A stretch of DNA of 64,000 nucleotides from an uncultured Acidimicrobiales bacterium. GTDB taxonomy: Bacteria > Actinomycetota > Acidimicrobiia > Acidimicrobiales > CADCSY01. A program made the position numbers and the translations under genes. Shown piece by piece: positions 46,994 through 55,395 of the stretch (position 1 is the stretch's first letter; each line of letters starts with the position of its first letter). Below the pieces are notes generated by a model. The model was not told the origin of the DNA and ran no database searches. It was given only the letters and a program-made list of their open reading frames with translations. Location: assembly GCA_902805555.1 (NCBI GenBank), contig CADCSY010000024.1, positions 1-64,000 on the forward strand, in the 5' to 3' direction.

Positions 46994-49285
46994 CTACGGC
47001 CGGCCCGGCCCCCCGGCCGCTGTCGGCTCGACCGCTGCGAGCGCCGGCGGCAGCGGCTCCGCGTGGACGAGCGTGAGGCGCCGGGTGGAGCGGGTGAGGG
47101 CGACGTAGAGCGAGCGCAGCCCCTGCGGCTCCTCGGCGACGATGCGGGCGGGCTCGACGACGACGACGGAGTCGAGCTCGAGCCCCTTCACCAGTCGCAC
47201 CGGGACCACCGTCACCTGGCTGGCGAGGCCGGTCCGCTCCGCCTCCCCGTGGGCGATCGAGGCTTCCCGCAGGGCCGCTGCGATGTCGGGGGTGAGGGAG
47301 TCGGGGCCGATGATGGCGACGTTGCCCTCTCCGACGGCGTCCCGCTCGACCTCGGCCAGGGCCGCCACCTGCGCCGGGAGGGAGGCGGCGTCGACCGCCA
47401 CGACCTCCGCCGGGGCGTCGCCCTGGCGCACCGAGTCGGGGGGTCGGAGGCCCGGGAAGGCCACCGCCAGGACCCGGTTGGCGAGGGCGAGGATCGAAGC
47501 CGGGGTCCGGTAGCCGATGCTCAGCTCGCGCACCCGGGACGGTCGGCGGGTGGGGAGGTGGGCGAGCACGGCGTCCCAGTCGGGCGGTGCCCACGGCCCC
47601 GTCGCCTGGGCGATGTCACCCACCACGGTCATCGAGCCGCCGAGCGAGCGCCGGCTGAGCATGCGGAGCTGCATCGGCGAGAGGTCCTGCGCCTCGTCGA
47701 CCACGATGTGGCCGTAGGTGCGGACGCCCTCGTCCTCGTCCCGGGGCCGGTGGCCCAGCAGCGAGCGAGCCTCGTCGAGGAGCGGGACGTCGCTCGTCGC
47801 CCACCGGACCGGCTGACCGGGCTCACCCCGGGAGCGGGCCAGCGCCGCCTGCTCGCGCTCGGAGAACAGGTCGTGGCTGGCGAGGCGCAGCAGCGCGGCC
47901 GAACCGAACAGGTCTCGCAGCAGCTCGCCGGGGCTCAGCACCGGCCACATCCGCTCCAGCGCCTCCTTGACGTCGGGATCGCCACGCAACCGCTCCCGCA
48001 CCACATGGGGCTCCAGCTCGGTCCGCGCACTGGCGGCCAGCTGCTCCCAGAGGCCCTGCTCGACCAGCTTGCGCCCGGCGTTGTGGGTGCGGGAGCGGCG
48101 CCGGGCGCTGCGGACGATCCGCTCGGTCGCCTCGGCGCTGCACCGCAGGGTCATCACCCCGAACCCCACGGCCAGCTCGCGGCGGAGGGGGCGCTCCCGG
48201 TCCCTGACGGCCTTGCCGAGGACGTCGACCATGCGCAGGTCGCCCTTCACCCGGCCGGCGAGCGGGTCCTCCCGCTCGTCGCCGACCTCCTCGGCCACGA
48301 GGTCCGACAGCACGGCGAGCTCGACCCCGGCCTCGCCGAGGGACGGCAGCACCCGCTCGATGTAGCGCAGGTAGAGCCGGTTGGGGCCGACGACGAGCAC
48401 GCCCTGGCCCTCGAGGGGGAAGCGGTACGTGTAGAGCAGGTACGCAGCCCGGTGCAGGGCGACCACCGTCTTGCCGGTCCCGGGCCCCCCCTGCACGACC
48501 AGCACCCCGGCCAGCTCGGAGCGGATGATGTCGTCCTGCTCGGCCTGGATGGTGGCGACGATGTCGCCCAGGTAGCCGGAGCGGCGCTGGTCGAGGGCGG
48601 CCAGCAGTGCGCCCTGGCCGACGATCCCGCCGGTGGGCCCGTCGTCGACCGGACCGAGGCCGTCCGCGCCGCTGCCGAAGACCTCGTCCTCGATGCCGAG
48701 CAGCTGGCGGCCCTTCGTGGCGAAGTGACGGCGGCGGCTGAGGCCCATCGGGCTGCGGCCCGTCGCCCGGTAGAACGGCTCGGCCACCGGCGCCCGCCAG
48801 TCGACGACGACCGGCTCCTGGTGCTCGTCGGCCACCGCCACACGGCCGATGTAGAACGCCTCGTCGGCCACCGCCCCGCTGCCCCGGCCGGCGTCGTCCG
48901 GCTCGCCGTCGACCGGAGCCGACGCGCCGCCCGCTGCGCCCGGCTCCTCCTCGGGGGCGGCTCGGCCGCCGTCCTGCCCCGGGCGAACCTGGTGCGCCCC
49001 GTCGCCAGAAGGCGTGCGGTCGTCCCCCGCCGGGTCGGCACCGCCGTCCGCCCGCCGGTCGATCCGTCCGAACACCAGCGCCACGTCGCCGAGGCGGAGC
49101 TGGGCCAACCTCGCCCTGATGGTCTCCTCGACGACCTCGCTCTCGATGCGGGCCTGGTGGGTGCCGCCGGGACCCACCGACGAGAGGTTGCGGAGGCTCA
49201 TCGCCCGCTCGCGGGCCGACGCGAGGCTCTCGTAGGCGTGGTCGATGTACGCCTGCTCGGCCTCGAGCTCCGGATGTCCGGCCAT
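46994..49285 (-). CDS. UvrD/HelD-like superfamily 1 helicase
   Basis: A 763-residue protein resembling HelD, which removes stalled RNA polymerase. It opens with a coiled-coil-like helix (ELEAEQAYIDHAYESLASARERA), a linker rich in Gly and Asp (about 75-140), then VDWRAPVAEPFYRAT (about 163-177). Walker A is GGPGTGKTVVALHR (about 275), with TYGHIVVDEAQDLSPMQLRML for Walker B, SIGYRTPASILALAN, and VRLVKGLELDSVVVVEP and LYVALTRSTRRLTLVH near the end. The helicase stop is 12 bp from the ATPase start, so the two may share a transcript. The ATG follows a G-rich GAGGGG. Confidence 0.9.
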   Translation of the reverse strand: MAGHPELEAEQAYIDHAYESLASARERAMSLRNLSSVGPGGTHQARIESEVVEETIRARLAQLRLGDVALVFGRIDRRADGGADPAGDDRTPSGDGAHQVRPGQDGGRAAPEEEPGAAGGASAPVDGEPDDAGRGSGAVADEAFYIGRVAVADEHQEPVVVDWRAPVAEPFYRATGRSPMGLSRRRHFATKGRQLLGIEDEVFGSGADGLGPVDDGPTGGIVGQGALLAALDQRRSGYLGDIVATIQAEQDDIIRSELAGVLVVQGGPGTGKTVVALHRAAYLLYTYRFPLEGQGVLVVGPNRLYLRYIERVLPSLGEAGVELAVLSDLVAEEVGDEREDPLAGRVKGDLRMVDVLGKAVRDRERPLRRELAVGFGVMTLRCSAEATERIVRSARRRSRTHNAGRKLVEQGLWEQLAASARTELEPHVVRERLRGDPDVKEALERMWPVLSPGELLRDLFGSAALLRLASHDLFSEREQAALARSRGEPGQPVRWATSDVPLLDEARSLLGHRPRDEDEGVRTYGHIVVDEAQDLSPMQLRMLSRRSLGGSMTVVGDIAQATGPWAPPDWDAVLAHLPTRRPSRVRELSIGYRTPASILALANRVLAVAFPGLRPPDSVRQGDAPAEVVAVDAASLPAQVAALAEVERDAVGEGNVAIIGPDSLTPDIAAALREASIAHGEAERTGLASQVTVVPVRLVKGLELDSVVVVEPARIVAEEPQGLRSLYVALTRSTRRLTLVHAEPLPPALAAVEPTAAGGPGRP

Positions 49286-49372
49286 GCCACCCCTCGCCCC
49301 CTCGGTCAGGCACCGGCCCGGGGGAGTTCGCCATGGTAGGCGGCGCGCGCCCGCCCCCCGGCCACCTCCGGG

Positions 49373-49837
49373 TCAGCCGTGGCGGGCGATCTCGGCGGCG
49401 AGGTCGAGGGGGGCCACCACGGCCTGCCCCTCGTACTCGCCCCACGAGGCCCGGGGCACGGCCCACATCACCTCGAACTCGTTGCCGTCGGGATCGGCGC
49501 CGTAGAGCGACTTCGAGGCGCCGTGGTCGCTCTCGCCCCGGAGCGCGCCGAGCTCCACGAGCGTGCGACGGGCCTCGGCCAGGTCGTGGATCGAGTCGAC
49601 CTCCCACGCCAGGTGGTAGAGCCCCACCCGACCGGGCTCGGGGCCCGGCGCCCCGGCGCCGATCCCGAACAGCCCGAGGTCGTGGTGGTTGTCCGTCCCC
49701 GCCGACCGCAGGAACGCGGCCCGGCCGGGGACCTGGTCGACGACCTCGAAGCCGAACGCGGCCTGGTAGAACCCGACGGCTCGCTCCACGTCACGGACGT
49801 AGAGCACGGCGTGGTTGAGGCGCTTGACGGGGATCAT
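49373..49837 (-). CDS. VOC-family (glyoxalase/extradiol dioxygenase-like) protein
   Basis: A 154-residue vicinal-oxygen-chelate protein. Two beta-alpha-beta-beta-beta modules are visible: NHAVLYVRDVERAVGFYQAAFGFEVV (residues 8-33) and LYHLAWEVDSIHDLAEARRTLVELG (about 72-96), with the late GADPDGNEFEVMW motif giving the metal-binding Glu. Metal ligands are likely His8, His74 and Glu125. Substrate unknown; relatives open aromatic rings, act on methylglyoxal or bind antibiotics. The ATG follows AGGAGCG. It is followed leftward by the helicase gene, 87 bp away. Confidence 0.87.
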   Translation of the reverse strand: MIPVKRLNHAVLYVRDVERAVGFYQAAFGFEVVDQVPGRAAFLRSAGTDNHHDLGLFGIGAGAPGPEPGRVGLYHLAWEVDSIHDLAEARRTLVELGALRGESDHGASKSLYGADPDGNEFEVMWAVPRASWGEYEGQAVVAPLDLAAEIARHG

Positions 49838-49987
49838 GTGTCGCTCCTGTTCCGGACGCCGGTCACCGTCCGCCGACGGCGACCGGGCGTCCCTGTGCTG
49901 ATGCTGCGTGTGCTGGTTGCTGCCTGTGCTGGTGTCTAGGGCGGGACGGCGGGCCGGGTGCCCGCCGTCGCACCCGTCCGGTGAGGC

Positions 49988-50581
49988 TCAGGCCTCGCCG
50001 CCCGCCGCCGCCGGGGCCTGGAGGACGACCTCGGCCTCGATCTCGATCTTGACCTTCTTGCCCACCAGGACGCCACCGCTCTCGAGGGCTGCGTTCCAGG
50101 TCATGCCGAACTGCTCGCGGTCGACCTCGGTGGTGGCGGTGAAGGCGGCGCGGCTCCCGCCCCAGGGGTCGGAGGCCGTCCCCTCGAAGGTGGTGTCGAG
50201 GGTGACCTGCCTGGTGACGCCCCGGATGGTGAGGTCGCCGGTGACCTGCCAGTCGCGGCCGCTGCCGGAGACCGAGGTGCTGGTGAACGTCATCGTCGGG
50301 AACTCGGTGGCGTTGAAGAAGTCGTTCGTGCGCAGGTGCTCGTCGCGCTTCTCGTCGCGGGTGTCGATGCTCGTCACGTCGACGGCGACCTGCACGCTCG
50401 ACCTCGCGGGGTCCTCGGCCACGACGACGTCACCGGTGAAGGAGCTGAAGCGGCCTCGGACCTTGGAGAGGCCCAGGTGGCGCACGCTGAAGCCCACCGA
50501 CGTGTGCGACGGGTCGATGGACCAGGTGCCGGCGGCGGGAAGGGTGTCGTCTCCGACGGTGCGGGTCATGGCTGCGGTCAT
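49988..50581 (-). CDS. YceI-family lipocalin-like protein
   Basis: A 197-residue YceI-domain protein without a visible signal peptide. Hallmarks are WSIDPSHTSVGFSVRHLGLSKVRGRFSSFTG (read here as SIDPSHTSVGFSVRH at about 21-35), VDVTSIDTRDEKRDEHLRTNDFFNATEFP at about 67-95, and TGDLTIRGVTRQVTLD. YceI proteins form lipocalin-type barrels that bind polyprenoid chains. The ATG follows GAGGAGG. It is divergent from the MarR-family gene, with three GTTG-TGCAAC operators between them, so it is probably a direct MarR target. Confidence 0.93.
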   Translation of the reverse strand: MTAAMTRTVGDDTLPAAGTWSIDPSHTSVGFSVRHLGLSKVRGRFSSFTGDVVVAEDPARSSVQVAVDVTSIDTRDEKRDEHLRTNDFFNATEFPTMTFTSTSVSGSGRDWQVTGDLTIRGVTRQVTLDTTFEGTASDPWGGSRAAFTATTEVDREQFGMTWNAALESGGVLVGKKVKIEIEAEVVLQAPAAAGGEA

Positions 50582-50602
50582 CGTGTGCCTCCTCGGCTGT
50601 CG

Positions 50603-50662
50603 GTTGCGGGTGCAACCGTTGTACCTGCAACCACTCTAGCGTTCGGTCGTTGCGACTGCAAC
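50603..50662. promoter_or_regulatory. Three 14-bp operators between yceI-like and marR-like genes
   Basis: GTTGCGGGTGCAAC (50603-50616), GTTGTACCTGCAAC (50618-50631) and GTTGCGACTGCAAC (50649-50662) share the inverted repeat GTTGY-N4-5-GCAAC. Starts are 15 and 31 bp apart, so the sites are close to helical phase. They lie between the divergent genes, and the last overlaps the expected -35 region of the marR-like promoter. This strongly suggests autoregulation and joint control. Confidence 0.75.
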
Positions 50663-50671
50663 GAGTTTCTG

Positions 50672-50683
50672 TAGACTGTGGTG
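50672..50683 (+). promoter_or_regulatory. Leaderless promoter -10 (TAGACT) for the MarR-family gene
   Basis: TAGACT (50672-50677) is followed by three in-frame GTG codons; the third, at 50684, has the usual six-base spacing. Confidence 0.55.
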
Positions 50684-51187
50684 GTGCCCACGGCCCGCTC
50701 CCGCTGCGAGGACGAGCGGATCACCGCCTTCGGGATGCTCCTCGAGGCGCACGCCGCCGTCACCTCCGTCGTCAACCGGGAGCTCGAGGCCACGGCAGGG
50801 ATGCCGATCACGTGGTTCGAGCTGCTCATCCGCCTGTCCCGCTCGCCCGAGCAGCGCCTCCGCATGAGCGAGCTGGCGGGGCAGGTCGGCCTCAGCCACA
50901 GCGGGCTGACGAGGCTCGTCGACCGGGTCATCGAGGCCGGGTTCGTGCAACGGGAGGCGTGCCCGGATGACCGTCGGGGCGCCTTCGCGGTGCTGACCCC
51001 GGCCGGCGGGGCGGCGCTCGACTCGGCCCTCGACGGACACCTCGAGAGCATCGATCGCCACCTCGTGACCCCGCTCGGGCCCGAGGGCCTCGCGAGGCTC
51101 ACCGACCTCCTGCGCACGCTGCGCGACGCGTCGCCGACCGGTGCGAGCCCGTCGAGCGCCTGCCCCACGGGGCCGAGCCCGGCCTGA
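50684..51187 (+). CDS. MarR-family transcriptional regulator
   Basis: A 167-residue winged-helix repressor. The dimerisation helix (ITAFGMLLEAHAAVTSVVNREL) is followed by MPITWFELLIRLSRSPEQRLRMSELAGQVGLSHSGLTRLVDRVIEAGFV (the reader helix is SHSGLTRLVDRV, about 72-83) and the wing with CPDDRRGAFAVLTPAG, the family-typical DRR motif. The C-terminal helices close the dimer. Ligand unknown. Its likely sites are the three operators shared with the divergent yceI-like gene. GTG 50684 was chosen over 50678 and 50681 by its distance from TAGACT. Confidence 0.9.
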   Translation: MPTARSRCEDERITAFGMLLEAHAAVTSVVNRELEATAGMPITWFELLIRLSRSPEQRLRMSELAGQVGLSHSGLTRLVDRVIEAGFVQREACPDDRRGAFAVLTPAGGAALDSALDGHLESIDRHLVTPLGPEGLARLTDLLRTLRDASPTGASPSSACPTGPSPA

Positions 51188-51260
51188 ACGACCCGCCCCC
51201 CCGCCGCCCGCCGGAAGGGAGGGCAGGTGGTCGCCGCCGCCGACGACGGGGCAGGCTGCT

Positions 51261-52274
51261 GTGGTGGCTGGCGCGAGCGAGGTGGGGACGGGCGGCGTGG
51301 GCCTGGTGCTCGGTGCCGGTGGGGTCATCGGCCACGCCTGGCACGCAGGGGTGGTGGCGGCTCTCGCCGAGGAGGGTTGGGACGCCAGGCGCGCCGACGT
51401 GGTGGTGGGGACGTCAGCCGGCTCGGTCGTCGCGGCGCTGCTGCGGGCCGACCTCGACCCGAGCGACATCTACGCCCGAGCCGTCGACCAGCCGCTGTCG
51501 CCCGCAGGCCAGCGCATCGTGGCCGCCGGCCTCGGCAGCCGCCCGCCGATCCCCCCGTCGTTCCGCCCACCGGCCCGGGGCGGCTGGGCTCCGGCGGCCC
51601 CCCGGACGGTCCTGCGGGCGCTCAACCCGCTCAACCCGAGGTTCGGCCTGCTCACCGGGGCACTGCCCAGGGGGACCAACGACACGGCCATGATCTCCGA
51701 CGGGATCGGCCGCCTCCACGCCGAGGGCTGGCCGTCCGCCACCATGTGGATCTGCGCGGTGCGCCTGCGGGACGGTCGCCGGGTCGCCTTCGGCAGGGAC
51801 GTCCCGGGTGAGGTTCCCGACGGCGGACCCGCCCAGGTGCCGGTGGGGCTGGCGGTGGCGGCGTCGTGCGCCATCCCCGGCTTCTTCGCGCCGGTGGCCA
51901 TCGACGGCGTGGACCACGTCGACGGTGGCGTCCACTCCCCCACCAACGGCGACCTCCTCGCTGCGGTGCGCCCCCGCCTCGTCGTGGTGTCGTCGCCCAT
52001 GTCGATGGACCGGTCGGCGCTGCGGGGCATGCGGCCGGACCGGGCCCTGCGGCTGGGCCACCGCACGACGCTGCTCCGGGAGGTGGGGGCCCTGCGCCGG
52101 GCCGGCTCGGTCGTGATCAGCCTGCAGCCCGGCCCCGAGGACATCGCGGCGATGGGCCCCCCGGGCACGGCCATGGACCCCAGCAGGCGGGGCCCCGTGG
52201 CCCTGCAGGCCAGGGAGACGACGCTCCGCCGGCTCCAGCGCAAGCCCGTGAAGGACGCCCTCGCCGGCGTGTGA
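51261..52274 (+). CDS. Patatin-like phospholipase family protein
   Basis: A 337-residue lipid hydrolase of the patatin family. The oxyanion-hole stretch VLGAGGVIGHAWHAG (about 16-30) is followed by the nucleophile motif GTSAGS (about 54-59) and DGGVHSP, which supplies the catalytic Asp of the Ser-Asp dyad. Substrate unknown. The start is uncertain: GTG at 51261, 51264, 51282 and 51297 are all in frame, none with a strong ribosome binding site; the first gives a ten-residue leader before the conserved part. It is co-oriented with the marR-like gene, 73 bp downstream. Confidence 0.85.
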   Translation: MVAGASEVGTGGVGLVLGAGGVIGHAWHAGVVAALAEEGWDARRADVVVGTSAGSVVAALLRADLDPSDIYARAVDQPLSPAGQRIVAAGLGSRPPIPPSFRPPARGGWAPAAPRTVLRALNPLNPRFGLLTGALPRGTNDTAMISDGIGRLHAEGWPSATMWICAVRLRDGRRVAFGRDVPGEVPDGGPAQVPVGLAVAASCAIPGFFAPVAIDGVDHVDGGVHSPTNGDLLAAVRPRLVVVSSPMSMDRSALRGMRPDRALRLGHRTTLLREVGALRRAGSVVISLQPGPEDIAAMGPPGTAMDPSRRGPVALQARETTLRRLQRKPVKDALAGV

Positions 52275-52346
52275 ACGGGCACCCACCGGGACCGGCTCGC
52301 ACTTGCGGCGCCCGGGACCACCGCGCCGCACGGGCGCGGGGGCTGC

Positions 52347-52598
52347 CTAGCGACCGGGCGCCTCGCCCACCTCTGCGAGGGCGTCGGCGACCGCCGCCCG
52401 CAACCGTCGGGCGCCGTCGGCGTCGAGGTGGGCGACGATGCCGGTGCCTGCCGCGCTGACCTCCTCCACCGTGAGGGTGACGCGCAGGTCGCCGCACCCG
52501 TCGCAGTCGTCGGACAGGCCGACCATCCACGACGACGGGGGCTGCTCGACGTCCCCCGGTGGGTGGGCGTCGCGGGCGTCGTCGATCGAGCGTCGCAT
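52347..52598 (-). CDS. Small uncharacterised protein with CxxCG motif
   Basis: An 83-residue acidic protein. Residues 26-45 read MVGLSDDCDGCGDLRVTLTV, giving a CxxCG pair that could bind a metal or form a disulfide, followed by a strand and an Ala-rich helix (AHLDADGARRLRAAVADAL). No signal peptide. I do not recognise a family. It is divergent from hemE with a 35-bp gap. The composed strand-helix pattern and Asp-rich linker suggest a real gene, but a ribosome binding site is not visible. Confidence 0.5.
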   Translation of the reverse strand: MRRSIDDARDAHPPGDVEQPPSSWMVGLSDDCDGCGDLRVTLTVEEVSAAGTGIVAHLDADGARRLRAAVADALAEVGEAPGR

Positions 52599-52621
52599 GG
52601 GCCCATGGTCGCGCCCACCGG

Positions 52622-52633
52622 TAGGTTGCCGCG
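52622..52633 (+). promoter_or_regulatory. Leaderless promoter -10 (TAGGTT) for hemE
   Basis: TAGGTT (52622-52627) is six bases before GTG 52634. Confidence 0.6.
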
Positions 52634-53704
52634 GTGCCGGACCCTGCTGTGCCCCCGTTCCTCGCCGCCTGCCGCCGCCAGCCGACGGCCCGCACGCCGG
52701 TGTGGTTCATGCGCCAGGCCGGCCGGTCGCTCCCCGAGTACCGGGCCATCCGGGGAGACGGCAGCATCCTCGACGCCATCAAGGTCCCGGACCTCTCGAC
52801 CGAGATCACGCTCCAGCCGGTGCGCCGCTACGGGGTCGACGCCGCCATCCTCTACTCCGACATCGTCGTGCCCGTCCACGCCATCGGCTTCGGCGTGGAC
52901 ATCGCGCCCGGGGTGGGACCCGTCGTCGAGGCGCCCTTCGAGCGCGAGGCCGACCTGGCCCGCCTCCGGCCGCTCGAGCCGGAGGAGGACACGCCCTGGG
53001 TGCTCGAGACCGTGCGCCAGCTGGTCGACGAGCTGCCGGCGGCGGTGCCGCTCATCGGCTTCGCCGGGGCCCCCTTCACCGTGGCCAGCTACCTCATCGA
53101 GGGTCGGCCGTCCCGGACCTACGAGAAGACGAAGGCGATGATGCTCGGCGAGCCCGCCCTGTTCTCGAGGCTGCTCGACGCGATCGCCACGCTCTCGCTG
53201 GCGTCACTGCGGTCGCAGGTGGAGGCGGGAGCCCAGGCCTTCCAGCTCTTCGACAGCTGGGCGGGGGCCCTGAGCGTCTCCGACTACCGCACGCACGTGC
53301 TCCCCGCCAGCCAGCGGATCTTCGCCGGCATGGCCGACCTGGGCGTCCCCGGCATCCACTTCGGCGTCGCCACCGGCGAGCTGCTCACGTCCATGGCGGA
53401 CGCAGGTCCGGATGTGGTCGGGGTGGACTGGCGGGTCCCGCTCGACGCAGCGAGGTCGCGCCTCGGCGACCGGGTCGCCGTCCAGGGCAACCTCGACCCG
53501 GAGGCCGCCTTCGCCCCGTGGCCGGTCCTCGAGGCCAAGGTCCACGAGGTCCTCGACGCGAACCAGGGCCGCCCAGGTCATGTCTTCAACCTCGGCCACG
53601 GGGTGCTGCCGGGGACCGACCCCGACCAGCTGACCCGGGTCGTGGAGACCGTGCAGGCCGCCGGGCCCTGCGCGGCCGCCGGCGCTGCGGCAGCGAGCGG
53701 CTGA
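52634..53704 (+). CDS. hemE: Uroporphyrinogen decarboxylase
   Basis: A 356-residue cytosolic enzyme that converts uroporphyrinogen III to coproporphyrinogen III in heme synthesis. Signature segments are TPVWFMRQAGRSLPEYRAIRG (hallmark FMRQAGR, about 24-30), AAILYSDIVVP, IGFAGAPFTVASYLIEG, FDSWAGALS, HFGVATGELL, GVDWRVPLD, VQGNLDPEAAF and HVFNLGHGVLPGTDPD. Length matches the family. GTG 52634 starts leaderless. hemG/Y begins one base after its stop, so the two form a heme operon. Confidence 0.96.
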   Translation: MPDPAVPPFLAACRRQPTARTPVWFMRQAGRSLPEYRAIRGDGSILDAIKVPDLSTEITLQPVRRYGVDAAILYSDIVVPVHAIGFGVDIAPGVGPVVEAPFEREADLARLRPLEPEEDTPWVLETVRQLVDELPAAVPLIGFAGAPFTVASYLIEGRPSRTYEKTKAMMLGEPALFSRLLDAIATLSLASLRSQVEAGAQAFQLFDSWAGALSVSDYRTHVLPASQRIFAGMADLGVPGIHFGVATGELLTSMADAGPDVVGVDWRVPLDAARSRLGDRVAVQGNLDPEAAFAPWPVLEAKVHEVLDANQGRPGHVFNLGHGVLPGTDPDQLTRVVETVQAAGPCAAAGAAAASG

Positions 53705-53705
53705 C

Positions 53706-55112
53706 GTGCGGGTCGTCGTCGTCGGGGGCGGCATCGCCGGGCTGGCGGCAGCCCACGAGCTGGCCGACCTGCCCGACGTGATCACCACGGTCGTCGAAGG
53801 CGCCGACCGCCTGGGCGGCAAGGTGCACACCGCCCCCTTCGCCGACGCCGACCTCGACACCGGACCCGATGCGTTCCTCGCCAGGCGCCCCGAAGCCGTG
53901 CAGCTGTGCCGAGAGCTCGGCATCCTCGACCGGCTCGAGGCGCCCGCCACCGGGAAGGCGTGGCTGTGGGTCAGGGGCCGGCTCCGGCCCGTGCCCGAGG
54001 CCACGCTGCTCGGCGTCCCCACCGACGTCGGCGCCGTCGCCCGAACGGGTGTGCTGTCACCGGCCGGCCTCGCCCGCCTGGCCGCCGCCCCCCTCGTCAC
54101 CCGGCGGCAGCGCCCGCTCGGACCCGGCGAGGACCGCACGATCGGGCAGGTGGTCCGGCGATCCCTCGGTGACGAGGTGCACGAGCGCCTCGTCGACCCG
54201 CTCGTCGGCGGCATCAACGCCGGGAACACCGATGCGCTGAGCATCGACGCCGTCGCCCCGCAGCTGGCGGCGGCCGCACGCCGCTCGGCCGACCTCGCGG
54301 CGGGCGCGAGGGAGGTGCAGGCCGCCGCGCCCGCAGCCCCTCCCGGCGCGCCGGCACCGGTCTTCTTCGGGCTCCCGGGCGGGATGGCGCGGCTCGTCGA
54401 CGCGCTCGAGGCGCGGCTCGTGCGAGCCGGGGTCGAGGTGCGGACCGGCTCGCAGGTCGCGTCCCTCGGTCGCGACGGCGCCACCTGGCTGGCGCGCACC
54501 GCCGCCGGCGACGACGTCCGGGCCGACGCCGTGGTCCTGGCCGCCCCGGCGCCGGTCAGCGCACGCCTGGTCCGCCCGTTCGACGAGGCGGTCGCGGCCA
54601 CGCTCGGGAACATCGCCCACGCCTCGGTGACGCTCGTCGCCCTCGCCTGGCCCCGCGAGGCGGTGCCCCGCCTCCCGCCCGGGAGCGGCTTCCTCGTCCC
54701 GAGGGGCGAGGGCCGGCTCATGACCGCCTGCTCCTGGTCGTCGAGCAAGTGGGCGCACCTGGCCGCGCCGTCCGGTCGGGTGCTGCTCCGGGTGTCAGCC
54801 GGCCGGGCCGACGACCACCGGGCGGGTGCCATGGACGACGACGAGCTGGAGACCAGGCTCCGCCTCGAGCTGCGGGACGCGATGGGCATCGTCGCCACCC
54901 CGTCGGCCGTCCGCATCACCCGCTGGCCCGATGCCTTCCCGCAGTACGCCCCCGGGCACCTGGGTCGGATCGCCGCTGCCGAGGCCACGCTGTCGGCCCG
55001 GCACCCGGGCCTGGTCCTGGCCGGCGCCGCACTGCGGGGCGTGGGCATCCCCGCCTGCATCGGGTCCGGCCGTGCGGCAGCCCGAGCGGTGGTGGCGGGC
55101 GTCGCGGCGTAG
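53706..55112 (+). CDS. hemG: Protoporphyrinogen/coproporphyrinogen oxidase (HemY/CgoX-like)
   Basis: A 468-residue FAD-dependent oxidase. The N-terminus VVVVGGGIAGLAAAHEL is a Rossmann dinucleotide site, followed by DTGPDAFLARRPEAVQLCRELG (hallmark GPDAFL), VDPLVGGINAGNTDALSI, GGMARLVDALEARL, VVLAAPAPV and the FAD-binding end LVLAGAALRGVGIPACIGSGRAAAR. In actinobacteria this enzyme usually oxidises coproporphyrinogen III to coproporphyrin III in the coproporphyrin-dependent route. GTG 53706 follows the hemE stop after one base. The rest of the heme pathway is not in the window. Confidence 0.9.
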   Translation: MRVVVVGGGIAGLAAAHELADLPDVITTVVEGADRLGGKVHTAPFADADLDTGPDAFLARRPEAVQLCRELGILDRLEAPATGKAWLWVRGRLRPVPEATLLGVPTDVGAVARTGVLSPAGLARLAAAPLVTRRQRPLGPGEDRTIGQVVRRSLGDEVHERLVDPLVGGINAGNTDALSIDAVAPQLAAAARRSADLAAGAREVQAAAPAAPPGAPAPVFFGLPGGMARLVDALEARLVRAGVEVRTGSQVASLGRDGATWLARTAAGDDVRADAVVLAAPAPVSARLVRPFDEAVAATLGNIAHASVTLVALAWPREAVPRLPPGSGFLVPRGEGRLMTACSWSSSKWAHLAAPSGRVLLRVSAGRADDHRAGAMDDDELETRLRLELRDAMGIVATPSAVRITRWPDAFPQYAPGHLGRIAAAEATLSARHPGLVLAGAALRGVGIPACIGSGRAAARAVVAGVAA

Positions 55113-55146
55113 GCCCGTCCCGGTCCGCCCGTCGACCGACCGACCC

Positions 55147-55390
55147 GTCCCCGGGGGCGTCGGCGTGGATGCGTCGCGCAGGGGACCCGTCGAGGTGGGC
55201 CCGCCGCGGGACCCCGTCCCGGGGGCGTCGGCGTGGATGCGTCGCGCAGGGGACCCGTCGAGGTGGGGCCGGCGCGAGCCCCGTCCCGGGGGCGTCGGCG
55301 TGCGTTCGTCGGACGCGGGTGCGCCCATCGAGGTGAGGCCGTCGCGAGCCCGTCCCGGGGATGTCGACGTGCGTTCGTCGCACGCCGGGG
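55147..55390. repeat. Tandem repeat of about 68 bp, four copies
   Basis: Units begin at about 55153, 55221, 55288 and 55356 with GGGGGCGTCGGCGTG or a variant, then TGCGTCGCGCAGGGGACCCG and CGAGGTGGG. Copies 1 and 2 are nearly identical; 3 and 4 have diverged. The unit length is not a fixed multiple of three and no coding signal was found. The array fills the gap between the convergent hemG/Y and alpha/beta-hydrolase genes. It shares no sequence with the 52-bp array at 2893-3610. Confidence 0.85.
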
Positions 55391-55395
55391 GTGGC

